Shown: in pieces, positions 4,296 to 6,243 of the stretch
How positions within the stretch are numbered: the stretch's first letter is position 1
Layout of the letters: the number at the start of each line of letters is the position of its first letter
Source of the DNA: an uncultured Oscillospiraceae bacterium
GTDB taxonomy: Bacteria; Bacillota; Clostridia; Oscillospirales; Oscillospiraceae
Assembly: GCA_934572365.1 (NCBI GenBank)
Contig: CAKTKX010000079.1
Coordinates: 1 to 6,243, forward strand
Length of the DNA stretch: 6,243 nt
Direction of reading: 5' to 3'
Translations under genes and position numbers: made by a program
The notes under the pieces: generated by a model
The model's database searches: none
Told to the model about the DNA's origin: nothing
Seen by the model: only the letters and a program-made list of their open reading frames with translations

Positions 4296-5360
4296 TTACA
4301 GCCCCAGCAGCTGCTTTTTCTTTGCGTCAAATTCTTCCTGGGTGAGAATGCCTGCGTCCAGCAGCTCCTTGAGCTTCATCAGGTCGTCCGCAGCCTCGCT
4401 TACGCTGGCCGGTGCGGCGGGCGCAGGAGCGGGAGCGACAGGGGCGGCGGGAGCGGCGTATGCAGCAGGCGCGGCAGTCGGCGCGACGATGGCGTTCAGC
4501 TTCTCCTGCATCAGAATCGGCGGGATAATGGGGACAAAGATGGCAAGAATCAGGCAGAGGGTGGAAAGATCGGAGGGGATATTCTTCGCCGCCGCCATCT
4601 TGTCAAGACGCTGGGCAGTCTTGTACATCCAATAAATCACGTAGAAGGGGACGAACAGGCACAGCAGCAGCTTGTTGGTGGGGTTGCGGTTTTCTTCACC
4701 CTGCACATTGTTGGTGTAGCCGGTAACACGGTAAATCCAGATATACAGCCAGATGCCGCAGGTGAACAGCAGCAGCAGAATGTGCTTGACCAGACCGCAG
4801 TAAACTTCAGGAGCGGGGGTGGTCGTAGTGCCTCCGGTTTCAGCGGATGCGCTCACCGTCTGCTGGGGAAGTCCTTCGGGGTAAGCAATCCACATTGCCG
4901 CCAGGAACGCACCGGCGCATGTGACAAGCAATCTCAGAAAAGCCAAAAACCAGATGCCGATGGACAGAAGCGTAGCAAGCGCCAAGACCGCAGGGGGAAT
5001 GAACCACAGCTTCTTCATCTGCTCCCGGAGCTGGGGCAGATAGTCGGTAACAAAGGCCACGGCCAGGAATGCCATGCCCCAGTTACCCAGCAGCAGGAGA
5101 ACATTTCTGAAATTCAGGGAGAACAGGCAGGCAATACCGGCAAGAGCGAAGCCCACGGGCAGGAAGATGTCTCTGCGCTTCGTCAGAAGGGCAAAGGCCA
5201 GAACTGCATAGCTTGCTACCCAGATCAGCACCTGAACATGGTCACTGAACGACATAAAGCGGAGGATACGCAGCCACTGGAATAGCTCCATAACGCCCCC
5301 AAAGGCAAAAAGCGCACCCGCCACGGTGCTGTACCAGGAACTGTTTTTTGTTTCTTGCAT
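4296..5360 (-). CDS. Multi-pass membrane protein with DUF4234-like region and C-terminal SHOCT domain
   Basis: 354 aa from the ATG at 5360, which has GAGAGG 7 nt upstream. An in-frame ATG at 5429 would add 23 residues but lies upstream of the promoter, so it is rejected. Residues 12-160 hold about five hydrophobic, probably transmembrane, segments. A polar Ser/Thr/Gly stretch (168-184) follows. Residues 187-255 resemble DUF4234: a membrane helix with TCGIWLYIWIYRVT, then NPTNKLLLC and a second helix with VIYWMYKTAQRLDKM. A third segment runs from about 264 to 284. Then come an Ala/Pro-rich linker (293-318) and a SHOCT motif (325-354, DLMKLKELLDAGILTQEEF), a short C-terminal domain that often ends membrane or secreted proteins and is thought to aid oligomerisation. 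No catalytic motif is visible and the biological role is unknown. Monocistronic, with its own promoter and terminator. Domain calls are by eye: SHOCT confident, DUF4234 likely. Confidence 0.82.
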   Translation of the reverse strand: MQETKNSSWYSTVAGALFAFGGVMELFQWLRILRFMSFSDHVQVLIWVASYAVLAFALLTKRRDIFLPVGFALAGIACLFSLNFRNVLLLLGNWGMAFLAVAFVTDYLPQLREQMKKLWFIPPAVLALATLLSIGIWFLAFLRLLVTCAGAFLAAMWIAYPEGLPQQTVSASAETGGTTTTPAPEVYCGLVKHILLLLFTCGIWLYIWIYRVTGYTNNVQGEENRNPTNKLLLCLFVPFYVIYWMYKTAQRLDKMAAAKNIPSDLSTLCLILAIFVPIIPPILMQEKLNAIVAPTAAPAAYAAPAAPVAPAPAPAAPASVSEAADDLMKLKELLDAGILTQEEFDAKKKQLLGL

Positions 5361-5400
5361 AGTGATACCTCTCTTCTTATTTTGTAAGGACACTGTGTTT

Positions 5401-5429
5401 AGTATACACCATCCGATTGTGAAAAGCAA
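5401..5429 (-). promoter_or_regulatory. Promoter of the DUF4234/SHOCT gene
   Basis: On the minus strand, a perfect -10 TATACT (5406-5401) with a weak -35 TTGCTT (5429-5424) at 17 bp. It gives a leader of roughly 35 nt before the ATG at 5360 and supports that start. The -35 is only half consensus, so activator input or modest strength is possible. Confidence 0.7.
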
Positions 5430-5459
5430 CCCATAAAAGGCTATTGTGCGGCTTCCTAC

Positions 5460-5488
5460 TTGTCAGAATTCACATTCTCGTGTATAAT
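5460..5488 (+). promoter_or_regulatory. Promoter of larE
   Basis: -35 TTGTCA (5460-5465), a 17-bp spacer and a perfect -10 TATAAT (5483-5488), followed by a leader of about 30 nt to the ATG at 5525. It is divergent from the minus-strand promoter, with 30 bp between the two -35 elements. No operator palindrome was seen between them. Confidence 0.88.
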
Positions 5489-5524
5489 GGGAAAAACAAT
5501 TTCCACAGCACTGGAGGAAACAAT

Positions 5525-6243
5525 ATGACCTTGGAACAGTTTTTTACGAAAAACCCGGAGGTGGCCATTGCCTTTTCCGGCGGCGTGGATTCTGCGTACC
5601 TGCTGTACGCAGCGAAGCGGTACGCCGCCCGGGTCAAAGCCTATTACGTGAGCACCGCCTTCCAGCCGGCGTTTGAGCTGAAAGATGCCCGGCGCTTAGC
5701 CAACGAGCTGGGCGCGGACATGCAGGTGCTGCATGTGGACGTTCTTATGAGCGGCGCGGTCACGGCGAACCCGCCCGACCGCTGCTACCACTGCAAAAAT
5801 ACGCTGTTCCGGCAAATCCTCCGGGCGGCGGAAAACGACGGCTTTCCGGTGCTGCTGGACGGCACCAACGCCTCCGACGACGCGGTTGACCGGCCGGGAA
5901 TGCGGGCGCTGCGGGAGCTGTCCGTTCGCTCTCCCCTCCGGGAGTGCGGCCTGACCAAGGCGGAGATTCGCCGTCTTTCCAGAGAAGCCGGGCTGTTTAC
6001 CTGGGACAAGCCCGCCTATGCCTGTCTCGCCACCCGGATCCGCGCCGGGGAGGAAATTACGCTGCAAAAGCTGAAGCAAACGGAAAAGGCAGAGGGCTTC
6101 TTGTTCGGGCTTGGGTTCCGGGATTTCCGCGTCCGCATGGTGGGCAACACCGCGAAACTGGAGCTGCGGGAGACCGATCTGCCCCTGCTTCTGGAAAACC
6201 GGGAGAAAATCGTAACCGAACTCCGCAAAGATTATGACAGCGT
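5525..6243 (+). CDS. larE: LarE-type ATP-dependent sulfur transferase (PP-loop family), 3' partial
   Basis: In the family, LarE activates the carboxylates of the pyridinium-dicarboxylate made by LarB by adenylation and inserts sulfur to give the dithiocarboxylate ligand that LarC loads with nickel, yielding the NPN cofactor of lactate racemase and related enzymes. 239 residues are visible of about 270 usual, so roughly 30 C-terminal residues lie outside. The ATG at 5525 has GGAGG (5513-5517) 7 nt upstream. The N-terminal PP-loop SGGVDS is at 18-23; ANPPDRCYHCK (81-91) carries C87 and C90; LLDGTN (110-115) and DDAVDRPGMRAL (118-129) are characteristic; DKPAYACLATR (161-171) carries C167. C87, C90 and C167 match the three-cysteine, iron-sulfur-dependent LarE type rather than the L. 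plantarum type that sacrifices a single cysteine. Its substrate cannot be confirmed without LarB/LarC nearby; other PP-loop sulfurtransferases are a less likely alternative. Confidence 0.92.
   Translation, partial: MTLEQFFTKNPEVAIAFSGGVDSAYLLYAAKRYAARVKAYYVSTAFQPAFELKDARRLANELGADMQVLHVDVLMSGAVTANPPDRCYHCKNTLFRQILRAAENDGFPVLLDGTNASDDAVDRPGMRALRELSVRSPLRECGLTKAEIRRLSREAGLFTWDKPAYACLATRIRAGEEITLQKLKQTEKAEGFLFGLGFRDFRVRMVGNTAKLELRETDLPLLLENREKIVTELRKDYDS

Noticed and set aside
4290..5285. 331-codon plus-strand open frame opposite the DUF4234/SHOCT gene
   Set aside because: Gln/Gly/Arg-rich shadow; the minus strand has transmembrane segments, a SHOCT motif, promoter, ribosome binding site and terminator.

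Overview
The window looks like a piece of a GC-rich, anaerobic Firmicutes (Bacillota, class Clostridia) chromosome, probably an Oscillospiraceae/Ruminococcaceae-type gut bacterium. This is inferred from the high GC with strong C/G third positions, consensus sigma-A promoters, strong GGAGG ribosome binding sites, and the gene set: RqcH of the Firmicutes type, PerR, a rubredoxin plus reverse rubrerythrin, and a cysteine-rich LarE. No species is claimed. No phage, insertion sequence, CRISPR or RNA gene was seen.

Layout. Positions 1-2641 hold a plus-strand pair: the 3' nine-tenths of rqcH (ribosome quality control; its first ~68 codons lie outside the window), then 3 bp later a PLP-dependent low-specificity threonine aldolase, closed by a strong intrinsic terminator. 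Positions 2652-4042 hold an oxidative-stress operon: a consensus promoter flanked by two Fur/PerR-like boxes, then perR, a 38-residue rubredoxin overlapping perR by 4 nt, and a reverse rubrerythrin. Positions 4043-4295 form a 253-bp convergent intergenic region packed with inverted repeats, including a three-arm palindromic element and a terminator for the opposing gene. Positions 4296-5360 (minus strand) encode a membrane protein with a DUF4234-like region, an Ala/Pro linker and a C-terminal SHOCT domain. Two divergent promoters occupy about 5401-5488, and the window ends inside a plus-strand larE.

How the genes work together. The clearest functional unit is perR-rubredoxin-reverse rubrerythrin. 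PerR (all five metal-site positions of B. subtilis PerR are conserved at identical spacing) would sense peroxide and derepress an NADH-driven peroxidase, with the small rubredoxin a plausible electron carrier to the rubrerythrin. The rubredoxin and the rubrerythrin N-terminus are very similar, suggesting module duplication. RqcH and the threonine aldolase are probably co-transcribed but have no established functional link. LarE would supply sulfur for the nickel-pincer cofactor; its partners are not in the window.

I found no clearly new multi-gene system. The parts most worth a second look are the palindrome array at 4049-4284, the minimal rubredoxin, the two-box PerR promoter, and the three-cysteine LarE.
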